Under the pieces are notes generated by a model that saw only the letters and a list, made by a program, of their open reading frames with translations, was not told the origin of the DNA and did no database searches. Both the position numbers and the translations under genes were made by a program. From the NCBI GenBank assembly GCA_036852015.1, contig JAANDG010000506.1, forward strand, positions 1 through 64,000: a stretch of 64,000 bases of DNA, in the 5' to 3' direction. Shown here in pieces: positions 12,277 to 23,393 of the stretch. This DNA comes from Pelodera strongyloides (lineage: Eukaryota > Nematoda > Chromadorea > Rhabditida > Rhabditidae). How positions within the stretch are numbered: the stretch's first letter is position 1; every line of letters begins with the position of its first letter.

Positions 12277-12537
12277 ATTGTGCTCGCTGGTCCTCATATG
12301 AAAAGCAAGGAGCAGAACATCAGAGATAAACCAGGACACAGACATCCGACTGAACAGAATGTGAATAGAGACAATGTGAAACTGTCAGAGACGAGAGAAG
12401 ACAGAAACGGACGAGAGAGTTCTGCATCACGATCGTCTCAGGAAGAGAGAACAGGAACGCAGAGAAATCCAAAACGACCCCCAAAACCAGCTCCAAAGCC
12501 TCAGTTTAATAGAGGGTTAATTCAGAGTACATTTTAA
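12277..12537 (+). CDS. Candidate terminal exon, basic polar protein
   Basis: A TTTTCCAG acceptor at 12269-12276 opens an 86-codon frame ending in TAA at 12535-12537. The peptide is very hydrophilic and rich in Arg, Glu, Ser and Asn, with a PKRPPKPAPKPQ stretch near the end. The frame is open from the acceptor, and AATAAA-like sequences occur near 12798. No domain is recognised. Upstream exons would have to lie beyond the MITE at 11778-12257, but I could not find them, so this may be an isolated open frame. Confidence 0.4.
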   Translation: MVLAGPHMKSKEQNIRDKPGHRHPTEQNVNRDNVKLSETREDRNGRESSASRSSQEERTGTQRNPKRPPKPAPKPQFNRGLIQSTF

Positions 12538-12924
12538 AGCGGTTTGGAGTTTGGACATTCTCATATATTATATGCTAATTGTGTTCCATCCCGTGCCCTA
12601 TATCTCTCTGATCAATTCTCGCCACCATCATGAGCTTCCCTTTAACATTGGCCCGCAATACATTAATCTTCCGCTAAATTAATAGTAAAGCTTTAATACT
12701 ATGAGTGTGCTAACGCATTAAAACATGTAAATACAATTTGTTTAATAAGTTTATTTGAGTCATAATCATAAATATACGTATATCTATATGTTACATAATA
12801 AATAAATTGTTGCACCATCTCGTGAGTATCATCGTAGTATTGTATTGTAATCAAGGCAACGAACGCTAATCAAGCCATAAAGTGTCTTTCGTTGAACCTA
12901 CATAAAAAGTTTGTTATATTTATG

Positions 12925-13090
12925 GGGTTTCCAAGTTTCCGTACAAATTTACCGTATTTTACGACTTTGCGAGACCCATGTATTAATTTTTCATGTCAAA
13001 TATTCAATTCAGGGAAAATACGGTAAATTTTTCTATATTTGGAAGGGAACGCACAGGTTGTTTTTGGCATACATGGAAACCCCATAATAC
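12925..13090. repeat. Palindromic MITE, TGGGGTTTCC family, copy 1
   Basis: Ends read TATGGGGTTTCCAAG and CATGGAAACCCCATAA. Inside, TTACCGTATTTTACGACTT pairs with AAAATACGGTAAATTT. Other copies are at 44500-44627 and 53366-53536, sharing the internal GACCCATGTATTA stretch. Confidence 0.85.
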
Positions 13091-13249
13091 AGTATAGTTT
13101 GTATAATAACTATATTAATATAGACATTAATCCAATGTTCGCAACTTCGTATTCCCAAAACCTAACAGAAGTACACATAACCAACACCCGTAAACGCTCA
13201 AAGTCTGATTTCTGAATAATGGGGACACATTACAATAAGGACAAATTCC

Positions 13250-16200
13250 TTATGCCAGGATGGCCCTTGCTCGAAGTGCCTTGGCCCTAATATTAAACCC
13301 ATCCTTATCCTTATCTGATGTCGAGTCAATTTCTGACGAACTCAGCTTATCGATCTTCTCCAGAGTCTCAATGTCCAAATCGTCAAGAGGGTCCTTCTGT
13401 AAAACAATCAGATCATATTTACAGTTACAGTCAAATGTTTGTCATAGGCAGAGCCAGTATGAGGTTGTGGATAATAACGGTTTATTGGTTAACAATCAAT
13501 ACAAATAAAGAACGTCAACCAAAGGGAACCCTAAGACCCCGCGCTTCAGCAATTTTCAATTATCACGAATCGATTCATTTTGATTCATTTACAGGCTTCG
13601 GGACCTATCTATCACCTACAATATCTCCGTTCGTGCCGACAGATTTGATTCATATAACGCGGTGCCTGCTACTTTTAACGCCATATTAAATTCGACGTGG
13701 TGGTGGAGTTTTCCACTTTATTACAAATGTCTGTCAGGAAGTAAACGTAATTGGATTTGGAAACTAACGAATTTACATTTCTCGATACCTCACTCTCTCT
13801 CTGTGTGTCTCTCTCTCTCTTTTTCTCTCACTCTCTCTCTCTTTCTCTTTCTCTTTCTCTTTCTCGCTCTCTCTTTCTCCCTCTCTCTTTCTCCACCTAC
13901 CTTCTTGCTCAGCTCGACCTCTCCACTCCTCGCCTCGTCACTGCCCTCCTCGAAGTCCTCATCTCCAAATCCTCCGGAATTTCCGCCATATCCGCCTCCG
14001 CCTCCGCCTCCTCCGCAACCTAAAAAAATCATCGTTTGCTACAAAAGCGTTCCCCTTCGGTTCAATACCTAGTTCAATACATTCGTTTTTTGTTTATCAT
14101 CCAGTTTTGTTCCACAATTCCACAACTTAAAGTTGGACGACATTCAGTCATTTTAGCGTACAGTATTGAACCGCCGTTTCGGAAACACGAAACAGGGAAA
14201 CAGAAAAAAAAACTTTTTGGCAGTTTCGCGTTTCCGAAACAGCTGTTAAATACTCTATTAGCAAAACTTTTCTCTTTAATTCCTCTGGATGTTACTCCCT
14301 ACCTCCCGCACCGCCCCCGCACCCTCCTCCGTAGTAACTGTCCCTGGCCCTCTTCGTAGACTCATACACGGCAAACGGATCTAAAACAAGAAAATACCGT
14401 ATGTGAATCAAATTTCTTTTACGCTTCAAGAGCGTGCACCTTTATTCAAGGGAGTTCAAATTCAAGGTTTGCTTATGACATGTTCCGCAGAGGTCCTGAG
14501 CACAGAGGCCCTGAGCAGTGAATCAATAATAAACTATTAATTACGTACATGTTTAATTAATTGTACCACATGTTGTTGTGGAAGAAATATATAAAACAAA
14601 CAAAGTGAATATCATGAATCACACGCCAGCTCATGTTGCGGACATATACATATACCCAACACTACATGTTTGTACAGTATGTTACAGTATGTTACACTAT
14701 GTTACAGTATGCATGCTTATAGTAATGTCTACGGAAAATTGATTTTGGGTACCGTAATTAGGCGGCAATCGTCCAGGCCACGCCCACACAGCATTCTGAT
14801 ACTTTGGAGGATAAACATAGCTGGAAGAATAGCATTGAAAGTGTAACAACAGCTCGATGAAGTCAACCGTTAGCCAATAAGAGTTGTATGTACGGGAAAA
14901 ACCCCATATACGATACGATGAAGGCGTTTGTCTCTCACTGACTTCATATCCCTAAACCAGTGGTCGTGACTTTAAATACTCCTACTGTTCTGACTGTTTC
15001 CAATAAAGAGTTGCACATTCTGCAAAGAATCTTACGGATAAGTCGGCCGCATTCGATAGTTTCTTGGTAGAAGATACCAGGGATAATGTTGGAAGTAGTA
15101 GCCGGTACGGATGGGCTGCAATATTATGGTCATACTTTTAGGAATATTTTGTGAAAGTAAGATTGTGTGATCAGAACACACAGCTATATATTTGGTCCCT
15201 AGAAAGTACTTTCGCGTTGTGAAGCGCGGGGTCTTAGGGTTCCCTTTGGTTGACGTTCTTTTTTTGTATTGATTGTTAACCAATCAACCGTTAAACCGTT
15301 AAAGAAGGGGAAGCGAGAGAGAGAGAAGAGAGAAGAGAGAAGAGAGAAGAGAGAAGAGAGAAGAGAGAAGAGAGAAGAGAGAGAGAGAAACTACAGTGAA
15401 TAGTCATCATCTAGGATCTATGCGCTATTCCAATTCCAAATACTACCGACAATGTATTATGCTACTACCACAAATCGAACGTGCGAGGGAAAGCGAAAAC
15501 TACAAATTTATAAAATTAAAGGAAAATACAGTACCCTCTCATCGATATCATCCATGGGCATTGGATTGGCTCCAACTCCGTCTAATCCTACGGCAGGGCG
15601 TGGTTGTTCCAGTCCATAAGCTCCGGGACCTTTAGGTCTACCTCCAGCACCGGCACCGGCGCCTGCGCCTCCCTGTATCAAAAATAAGAATTCGACGTGG
15701 TAGTGGATGGTGGGCCATTCAATAAAGGTCAAGGTTTGATTCCTGGTGTACGCGAGCTATACATCAATACATCTTACGCTTTCACATGCAAGTCACGAAG
15801 ATAGAACAATATATATATATCAATGATATGCAAAGACAGCGTATTTTTATTCAATCTAAAGATGCCAACTACTCCACAAAAGCTCCATTGTAGTTTGTAG
15901 TTACCCCAATTATAGTGTTCAGTTAACTGCAGCCCTCCTACGTTCTTGAATTTTACATGTTTTCAAGAATAAAATATTTTTATTTTTATTGTAATTTGCT
16001 CACCTTCAGCGCTACCGGCACTTCAGTCTGTCCGTCTTTTGGCATTTCCTTTATCATATCCATATCATCATCAGAAGGACCGAAAGTTACAGTATCAGGA
16101 TCAGGATCCTCGAAAGACCCTGAAAGAACGAAACCCGTATTCTATAATGCAGTTACTAAACAATTCTCTGGCTCTGCTGACATGCAACGGGCATACCAAA

Positions 16201-17669
16201 TGATTTCACATTATAAAAATGTATCTTATTACAAATGGGTACCAGGACACCTTTTAAAGCGAAATACCGGCCGGTTTTTGAAACGCACCGTGGACAACTC
16301 AAGTCTTACGTATTTATGCTAAGTTGCTCGAATTTAGCTCGATTTTTTATTATAATTTATGTTCATTTGCACCAGCTGACTAAAAATGCTGGTGTACTCG
16401 ATGTGTTTCAAAAACCGGCCGGTGTTTCGCTTTAATCAATCCAAGAGATAAGTGGAACAAAAAAACTCCAATAGTTACATGTTATTACATGGGTTTGTAC
16501 TTACCGTATTCAGCTGCTTGACTCTTTATAATAAGCCTTCTGATTAAAGCAAGAAATATACAATGAGAAAGAAAACGCACGTGTGCTGGACAGGTCTCCG
16601 TAGTCTTCATCGCCAAAAGTTGCCTTTCTAATACTCAGCTTTTTCTTTTGTTTTTGTTTCATTTCCATGTGGCCGGATTCCTGGAAGTAGTTATTTTAAT
16701 GTCTATCATAATAAAACAAATGCCGCAGGAAAATGAAAAAAAAAACCACAGAAACCCGTCGTTGGCCCATAATCAAATGGTTTTACCGGAAAAAAAATTT
16801 GGTGACTGGTTCGTGACTGGTTCGTGACCATTTGGTCACCAACTGATGACGGTTTTCGATGAAACTTGGTCACGCGTTGGTCACGAATTGGTCACCAAAT
16901 GGACAGGCCTACGAAAAAACCAGTGAACCGTCACCAAATTGGTTCACCCATTTTGCATAAACCTGCCGATAATTAGTGAATTAGAACATTGCTCAAACTA
17001 GAGGTCCAACCTTCTTATGTCTACTCCTAACGCTTTCCAATTGCCTGTCAATTGCAGCAGTTTCCGCCAAAAGTTCATCATCTGATGGATTCGCTGATCC
17101 TCTAATTAGCCTCTTCATTGGGAGATGCGAGCTGCAATTATCTTGTACTCGAATAGATCTTTGATATATATTTCCACTCAAACTTGTCCAACTTGAACAA
17201 ACATATTGCCTTCGTGCTTCCAATATTATTGCTATTATATCCTTCCATAAGGGAGGACTTGTTTCAAACAATCTTGACTTCGATGTTTATAGTCGGCAAA
17301 CCCAGTAGTAGTGGCTGTGTAGACACTCAATTCAAAAGTATAATGCTTATTTGTTACTGTGATTAAAATTGTTGGCTGCTTCTGCGTGTGTGGATACAGT
17401 TTCTTTGATGATATGTCAGTACAACTATTCTCTGTGGAATTTCTTTTTATGTTTGGTGGATATATATGCCTTTTGATATAACCTTTGACTTACTACTTTG
17501 AAATTTAAAACTATCGAATTCTTTCATCGTCTCTTGCGCTCTTTCTAAGAGTCTAATAAACATTTAAACATTTAAACAAAGAAACATACAATTCTTGTCC
17601 GGGCAGCATGTATTGAACTGCCAAAGAAGCACTGAAGAAAGTTAGAAGTAGCAGAATTATTAATCGCAT
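13250..17669 (-). CDS. Secreted Gly/Tyr-rich acidic protein, 10 exons
   Basis: Ten exons join in frame to 1047 nt (348 residues plus TAA): 17590-17669, 17011-17131, 16581-16680, 16004-16119, 15535-15672, 15036-15115, 14753-14820, 14303-14380, 13901-14019, 13250-13396. All introns are GT-AG and every phase closes. The ATG at 17669 directly follows an AATTCCAG acceptor-like site, so the first exon may be trans-spliced. Residues 1-17 form a signal peptide (MRLIILLLLTFFSASLA). Then follow a charged segment, a Lys-rich and Asp/Glu-rich region, a Gly-Ala-Gly run near residue 141, a Tyr/Pro-rich stretch (190-235), two Gly-rich runs (250-275) and an acidic then basic C-terminus. I know no family; a cuticle or extracellular matrix role is a guess. 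Introns carry several repeats. Confidence 0.8.
13475..13552 (+). repeat. Inverted pair element, left copy (right at 15219-15300)
   Basis: About 78 bp, starting TAACGGTTTATTGGTTAAC and including AACGTCAACCAAAGGGAACC, is found in reverse complement at 15219-15300. The pair brackets 1.7 kb that includes four exons of the Gly/Tyr-rich gene. Confidence 0.8.
14417..14520 (+). repeat. Dispersed repeat, copy B
   Basis: Direct-orientation partner of 9301-9400. It shares TTTTACGCTTCAAG, GCGTGCACCTTTATT and the GACATGTTCCGCAGAGGTCC block, and lies in an intron of the Gly/Tyr-rich gene. Confidence 0.75.
15219..15300 (-). repeat. Inverted pair element, right copy
   Basis: Reverse complement of 13475-13552, ending GGTTAACCAATCAACCGTTA-like. 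It lies in the intron between exons 5 and 6 of the Gly/Tyr-rich gene, next to a GA-rich tandem repeat. Confidence 0.8.
15313..15388 (+). repeat. GAGAGAA tandem repeat
   Basis: About ten near-perfect AGAGAAG or GAGAGAA units in an intron of the Gly/Tyr-rich gene. The matching CT-rich tract in the next intron is at 13793-13890. Confidence 0.9.
16254..16435. repeat. Palindromic TTAA-flanked MITE, AGCGAAA family
   Basis: Bounded by TTAA (16254-16257 and 16432-16435), with inverted ends AGCGAAATACCGGCCGGTTT and its near mirror. It sits in the intron between exons 3 and 4 of the Gly/Tyr-rich gene. It has no coding capacity. Confidence 0.8.
16738..16945. repeat. TTGGTCACC-family repeat, copy 1
   Basis: Contains several inverted and direct copies of TTGGTCACC/GGTGACCAA, GTTCGTGACC and CGTCACCAAATTGG. 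Related copies are at 23936-24165 (opposite orientation), 47785-47960 and, in part, 55195-55260. It lies in an intron of the Gly/Tyr-rich gene. Confidence 0.75.
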
Positions 17670-17916
17670 CTGGAATTCATAGAACCAGATTCGATTTTTG
17701 GAAATATATTCCCGAATAGACATGGTTGAGCAGAGTATCATTGATTAGAGTAATAAGCAATTGCCAATTGCTAATAGTTAACCATCAACATGAGAGATAA
17801 CAAAAACAAGCTATATGAAACGAGTTATTAGTGCCAGTCGATCATGCCTGTCAATACTCCTTCATGTTAGTTTTCCTCATCGGTGGCTTTTGTTAGACTT
17901 ATGTTTCGACTTACGC

Positions 17917-18314
17917 TTAAAGGGACAGGCCCATCAAAATAAACCTATATTTACGATACGTTCATAATGACTATCAAGCATTTTTATTACAATATATACA
18001 AACTAAATTTCACCATTATTCGCCCTAGACAACTTTTTTTCCAATGCGCCCTGCTCAAATGTATACCATAAAACTGCAGATTTCAAAGCTATATATGCAA
18101 ATTTTAATCGCATTATAATTTAACGACAAATTTGCATTGACGACAAGGATATTTGCGGCTCTACGGTATACATTTGAGCAGAGCGCATCGGAAAAAAGTT
18201 TTCAATGGCAAATAAATGTGAAATTTAGTTTGTATATATTGTAATAAAAATGCTTGATAGTCACTATGGACGTATCGTAAATATAGGTTTACTTTGATGG
18301 GCCTGTCCCTTTAA
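17917..18314. repeat. Palindromic TTAA-flanked MITE, AGGGACAGG family
   Basis: Bounded by TTAA (17917-17920 and 18311-18314), with ends AGGGACAGGCCCATCAAA and its mirror. The inverted arms are nearly 190 bp each. The termini resemble those at 11778 and 49214. Confidence 0.88.
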
Positions 18315-18551
18315 GCTTATTCTTGCCTCTACTAAGGCTCTTCGGTAACTAGCCAAGCACATCCTGCACACAGTCAAATGAAATAATCAGAATCGAACGC
18401 CCTCATTGATGGTATCAAAAGGTATTGATGACAATGACTAAGTGTACACTGCATAATAATTATACAGCATGACAGTAGGCCATAATTTTTGAAGTAGCTT
18501 CACTGGATATCATAGAATAGTATCTATATTATACACAAAGTGGAAGAGCAA

Positions 18552-18585
18552 GGCCTAAGCCTAACCCTAAGCCTAAGCCTAAGCT
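18552..18585 (-). repeat. Short interstitial telomere-type repeat (TTAGGC)n
   Basis: Read on the plus strand: four GCCTAA units and one CCCTAA variant in a row, i.e. TTAGGC on the minus strand, the nematode telomere repeat. At about 34 bp it is too short for a telomere and is best described as an interstitial tract. Confidence 0.7.
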
Positions 18586-19600
18586 TGTCAAGTGAAAGAA
18601 CTGAACCTGGGGCGGTCATTCGCCGCCAACCTTATAAGGTGTTTTGGCATTGAAAGTGAAAAGCGGGTTCGATTCCCCTTGAGTTGTCAAACCAGCTTTC
18701 TTTTGAACATAACACCGTGATAACATAGTAGGCGATTCGGAATGGAAGTTTTGAGGTGACCGATGGGGAAAACCCTAAACTCGAAGGAAAACTGTATTAG
18801 GCAGATAAGTGAAGGCATATAGGTTGACCAGCACATCACACATGTGAGCTCTACCACCGCTACACTATTGGTCTGGCGTCTGGCACACTGTTTCGGATTT
18901 TGTTTATGTGGATTTCCTGTATTAATTGCTTAACCACAGTTTCCCATAAAAGTTTGTGCAAATACGCTGTGTAACATCTAATCGTTTGTGCAAATACACT
19001 GTGTAACTTATCTAATTGTAAGTCAGTATTGTAAGTTGAGTGATATTATCCTGGCTTGACCACGGTTGCCTATAACGATAACAGCCCAGCATCAATTTTG
19101 CGTTTATCTCTGGTGTATTGTTGCGGTGAGCGATAGAATGTTCTTTGAGGTACAAATACTAATATCGAGTTTTGGATCATTGTCACATGCTATTGGAGCT
19201 CCACTAACCCGAAAAGTGAAACATTTTCAGAAGTACATAACATAGACACGCAGCTCGTTTTGACTCCCCAACATTTACAATTGATTACTATGCGTTTCCC
19301 TCTGGTGACTCTAATTGACACCCTTTGAACTTTGAAGCTTTCTTGTGGGAAATGAATTCCTCTTCCAGTTAGCTGATTGTGAGGTGATGGCGTGACCATA
19401 TGTTAACCATGTACATGGACATGTTGGACGAAGAATTAGCACACTACAGATTTTGATTCGATACAGAAGGTTCAATAACAAAACATTGAGAAAGAAAGCT
19501 TCACGCTAACAAAGTCAAGCTTTCTCTACGCAATTTTTTAATTATTTGACTTTATGTGTGAGGAAGCCTATACGATAATCTGTTGAGCGATTTCTCTCTC
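18586..19600. other. Intergenic stretch, no supported gene
   Basis: Contains a GGTTCGATTCCCC B-box-like match near 18665 and a local duplication of TTGTGCAAATACRCTGTGTAA at about 18953-19010. Open frames are short and unsupported. Confidence 0.5.
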
Positions 19601-19602
19601 TC

Positions 19603-19642
19603 ACTTTCTTTCTTTTTCTCTCTCTCTCTCTCTCTCTCGATC
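19603..19642 (+). repeat. CT microsatellite
   Basis: A run of CTCTCT interrupted by TTTCTTT, followed by a pure CT tract of about 20 bases. Confidence 0.9.
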
Positions 19643-19975
19643 AAGTGAAATCCGCCTATTCTTCCCCACTGAACGACTGAACTGTCTCTAATTTCTAGTT
19701 TTCTTCGCCTTTGCCATTCGACATTGGAAAGTGAAAGCTATCAAAAGAAAGGGTTAACTGAATGATTATCTCTCTAATCTACCACACGGCAGGACAGCCG
19801 TTCTCAAGGACAGATACCTAAACATAGACCTAAAACGTAAACCCAAAAAGAACGAGATCGCTTTCACGTGAGCGCAAATAATAACTCCAATCTCCATACT
19901 TGGCTTCTTACCTTCTTTACAGTCCTTTTCTTGGTTATGTATGAAATACAACGTTAAGGTGTAACTAAAATAGAA

Positions 19976-20132
19976 TGTCAGAGATAGAACTGACATACGT
20001 TTAGTTTGTAAAAATGTCAGAGATAGAACTGACATACGTTTAGTTTGTAAAAAATGTCAGAGATAGAACTGACATACGTTTAGTTTGTAAAAAATGTCAG
20101 AGGTAGAACTGACATACGTTTAGTTTGTAAAA
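19976..20132 (+). repeat. Four-unit tandem repeat with internal hairpin
   Basis: Four units of about 39-40 bp. Each holds TGTCAGAGATAGAACTGACA, in which TGTCAG pairs with CTGACA, followed by TACGTTTAGTTTGTAAAA. The fourth unit has one G for A change. The regular hairpin in every unit is notable. Confidence 0.95.
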
Positions 20133-20247
20133 TCAACGTATTCTTCATCCTCACACAGAAGACCAGAATCAATATACAAGACTCTTTTTTTTGTATGTAT
20201 GATTATGCGCACTTGTAAAGCTTCCAACCCCAAGATTCCGAGATACC

Positions 20248-20586
20248 ATGCTAAAATTCCGATTTTGCATACCGATTGTGTTTGTGAGTGGGAGGTCTGA
20301 CCTAAAAATAAGATTGCTCCAAAAGCAGACAAGTACCGACGTGCAAAAAATATCGGACGACTATATTCTGCAGGAAGATGACACGTCTGATTGTGAGTAC
20401 ACAAATATATTCTCTTCCGTCATTTGCCCCCGCACAAATATTGAAACCTCCATATTTGAAAGAGGTTTGAAAGACAAGTCAAAAATCGTTAGTGACGAAG
20501 AAGTCAACGCACTAGACGTCGCGATTACCTATGTCATTTTTGCACTCTTCTGGAAACACACACAATTGAGTACAAACAGGAACTAG
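20248..20586 (+). CDS. Uncertain 112-codon open frame
   Basis: ATG at 20250 or nearby opens a frame with a hydrophobic start (MLKFRFCIPIVFVSG) and an acidic middle (DDYILQEDDTSDCEY), ending at 20586. The composition is more protein-like than nearby frames. However, strong GTGAGT donors at about 20283 and 20392 fall inside it, so the true structure could be spliced or it may not be a gene. No homologue is recognised. Confidence 0.3.
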   Translation: MLKFRFCIPIVFVSGRSDLKIRLLQKQTSTDVQKISDDYILQEDDTSDCEYTNIFSSVICPRTNIETSIFERGLKDKSKIVSDEEVNALDVAITYVIFALFWKHTQLSTNRN

Positions 20587-20734
20587 GTCTGGCTCAATAG
20601 CTTTTGTTACCTGCTGTAACTTTCTAGCGGAACAAAATAAAACTTTATTGCGGAACAAAATATGCATTCGTTATTTGATATGTATTTCGCACACAATAAC
20701 CACTAACTAATTGTAAGTTATAAGAAGTGCTGAA

Positions 20735-20880
20735 CACTGAAGAAAGTTGGCGTGCAAGTGGTGACCTTACGGCGTGCAAAGCCCATTTGGCAACGTGGTG
20801 GCGTGCAAGAATGCACGCGGAATGGAAATGGCGTGCAACTTGCCCGCCATTATCACGCCGCTTGCACGCCAAAAGCCCGA
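20735..20880. repeat. GGCGTGCAA short inverted repeat cluster
   Basis: GGCGTGCAA or its complement TTGCACGCC occurs at least five times in 140 bp, in both orientations. It is GC-rich relative to its surroundings and looks like a small fold-back element. Confidence 0.65.
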
Positions 20881-21347
20881 GGCGAAATGATGAAGCGCAG
20901 TAGAACGGTCGAAAGACAATATCTCATCTAATGAGCCACTTTAACATGTGAGCATGGAGAGGAATTCGTGTGCCGTTCCTGCATAGGCACCCCTTCGGTC
21001 CATTTTGAATACCACTGTATGCATACTACCTCAACTACTCGTGTCACAAGGTTTAAACCACAACTCATTACCACAGACTACAAACTACAATACACAAGCT
21101 CCAAACCACAGAATCGTGTTATTTCTTAAATTTCGCTAGAGATATCATCCATCTCATCCCCTTGTTTGCATTGATATTTTCGTCTGTTACTATTCATATT
21201 TGGCCTCAAATGTCAAATTCCTGAGTGGGCGTGTCCTCCCACCTGGGCCCCAAAACTGGAGTCCAATTTCATATGTACAGTAGGAATCCGAATATCGGAA
21301 TGGACAACTTCCGGTGCAATCGGCGTCATCCGATTGAGATTTCAACG

Positions 21348-21354
21348 TATAAAG
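21348..21354 (+). promoter_or_regulatory. TATA box of the saposin-like gene
   Basis: TATAAAG lies 41 bases upstream of the ATG at 21395, leaving room for a start site near 21375 and a short leader. Confidence 0.55.
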
Positions 21355-21394
21355 GGCCCAAGCAGAAGACCCAGGACACTCATCGCCTACCACA

Positions 21395-22308
21395 ATGGCC
21401 AACCACACTACTATTATATACGCCCTAGCGGCTTGCCTATTGCTCTGCTCAGGTGAGACAGTTACTTGGTCATAGGTAAAGTTTCTCTCGCATTTACTTT
21501 CTTATAGAAAGAAACACGTCTCTATTATGCGACCTTAGAATTTCACGGAATTTTCTTGCTTATGTTGAGATCCCTGTGTGGCACCAAGCCTAAGTGAAAC
21601 GTGACGCAGCCAACAAAAGTTAGGTTCAGTCACAACTCCACAAAATGCGCCAGCAATGTCGGAACGTGCTAACCAAGCGGACACATTGTCTGAATATAGG
21701 AGAGCCTATCTCATTTTATACTAGCAATGCCTTCCAAAAACCCAGTTAACCTGCTTGTCTGCTGTTTCAACGTTGAGAAACACCGTGCGCCCCCGCTCAC
21801 CATGTGTGCGCTGGATTTCTCTATAAACAAGCAGTGAGCGGGGAACTCAATTAAACTCTTTCAGTGGCCCAATGTCAAGTGGACAACATCATGGGTTGTG
21901 TGTTCTGTCAATTAATAACAGAGTCGATTTCCAAGGAGCAAACACCTCCTAATGCATTCAACACAATGTACAGGTAAGAAATTCTCCTACTGGTGATTAT
22001 TCTCAACAAACCAACCATCAAATGAGCTACAATTTATACGAACTTATCTTTCTCCGGATGGACAAAACCTCCATACTTACATAAATCTAATTAATTACCT
22101 AACAACACCCTTCTGCACTCTGACACTGACGTATCCTCCCAAGTTAATATTCGTATTTCCTTTCAGGCGCTGTTCAAAAATGGGTCTAATGGAACCAGTC
22201 TGTGACCAATTCATTGAAGAAAACGCCAAAAGAATGTTCCTTCTACATCGGGCAGGACTTCCCACCGAAAACATTTGCCGCAAAATGGGACTTTGCCAAG
22301 GAAATTAA
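21395..22308 (+). CDS. Saposin B-like secreted protein, 102 residues
   Basis: Three exons (21395-21452, 21865-21973, 22167-22308), GT-AG introns, phases 1 and 2, all closing to 309 nt. Residues 1-19 form a signal peptide with a hydrophobic core (IIYALAACLLLC). The mature part has the six-cysteine saposin B pattern at Cys31, Cys34, Cys58, Cys68, Cys93 and Cys99, expected to pair 31-99, 34-93 and 58-68 around a helical bundle; Cys23 is extra. The family includes lysosomal lipid-binding saposins and the nematode SPP/caenopore membrane-acting peptides of similar size. Which activity applies cannot be told from sequence. A TATA box and an AATAAA signal bracket it. Single domain, so not a prosaposin precursor. 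Confidence 0.85.
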
Positions 22309-22340
22309 TCCATTAAATCTTCCCGACATTCGTGTTAATT

Positions 22341-22346
22341 AATAAA
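22341..22346 (+). terminator. Polyadenylation signal of the saposin-like gene
   Basis: AATAAA lies 33 bases after the stop codon at 22306-22308, followed by an A-rich run near 22370. Confidence 0.6.
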
Positions 22347-22399
22347 ATTACAATATATGGAACGAAATTTAAAAAAAAAACTTTTATGCAAAACCAAAA

Positions 22400-23390
22400 A
22401 CTCTCGCGATTAAAGCTGACATCAAATATCAAACTCAAATGCTCACAATCATTAGTAACAATACGCATGCGCGATAAAACAAAACGAAATACAGAAAGCC
22501 CTGAAAGCGGACAGAAAAAAAGAACGCAAATTAAAAAGCGTAGGTAGGCGGGGTAAAACGGAATCGCTGATAGGTGGGCGTGAATAGCAGGACTTCTCTA
22601 ACACTGCTAATAAACTTCAAATGGAAATTAAAATTCTTCCAATCTGGCATTATACCTTTGAACGCATTAACAGTACTCGAGAAGTCTGGCCATTAATAGG
22701 TTAGTTAACACAAAAATAAACTAGGATCACTGTTAATCAAACTAGGTGGGTATTATGGTACAGAAACAATATTACACAACATATTCAATACTCTGGGAAT
22801 AGGGGGGAAGTGCAGTGCGGGGGAAAGAATGCAGTATATATACGTGCTTACACGTGTCAGGACAAAACGTCAAAACACAATCTTAATAAATATAAAAAGG
22901 CACTCTTACGTAAACAAAACAAGTTCACTAGTAGAATTCTGAGCACCAAGGAGGTGTATGAAACTCAAAACATCTAAAAATCGAGCGGCAACTATAGTAA
23001 TATATCGCAAATCAACATAAGCTCTAAGCACCACACAACTAAGCCAAGCAACATACTACACAACTACATCAGTTCGAGAATAAGAACATAAATAAATAAC
23101 ACCCGTAGTCAAGGATTGAGGATGGATCGAGGTAGGAAAGAAACCACATGAATGGTCTAACAAGCTGAACTACAATGCTAAATCCTAAGGCTTAAGGCAG
23201 TTCAACCATACTAACCAACATAGGCAAACTAAAACTACAATAAATTAAGTATTTGGACAATCACAGAACATGATGTTTCCTATCGGAACAACAACAAGAC
23301 TTGGGAGGGGAAAAGGAAAAATTAAACGGCAAACAACAACAAAAACTCAACGGTTCCCAGGTCCCTGGCCCCACGTTCGTCCCACACGTC
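22400..23390. other. Intergenic stretch, no supported gene
   Basis: Lies between the convergent ends of the saposin-like gene (plus) and the KH gene (minus). AT-rich, without clear repeats or open frames; it probably holds the 3' untranslated region of the KH gene. Confidence 0.5.
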
Positions 23391-23393
23391 AGA

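Noticed and set aside
18600..18690. Possible tRNA gene with GGTTCGATTCCCC
   Set aside because: B-box present, but no acceptor or anticodon stem could be built.
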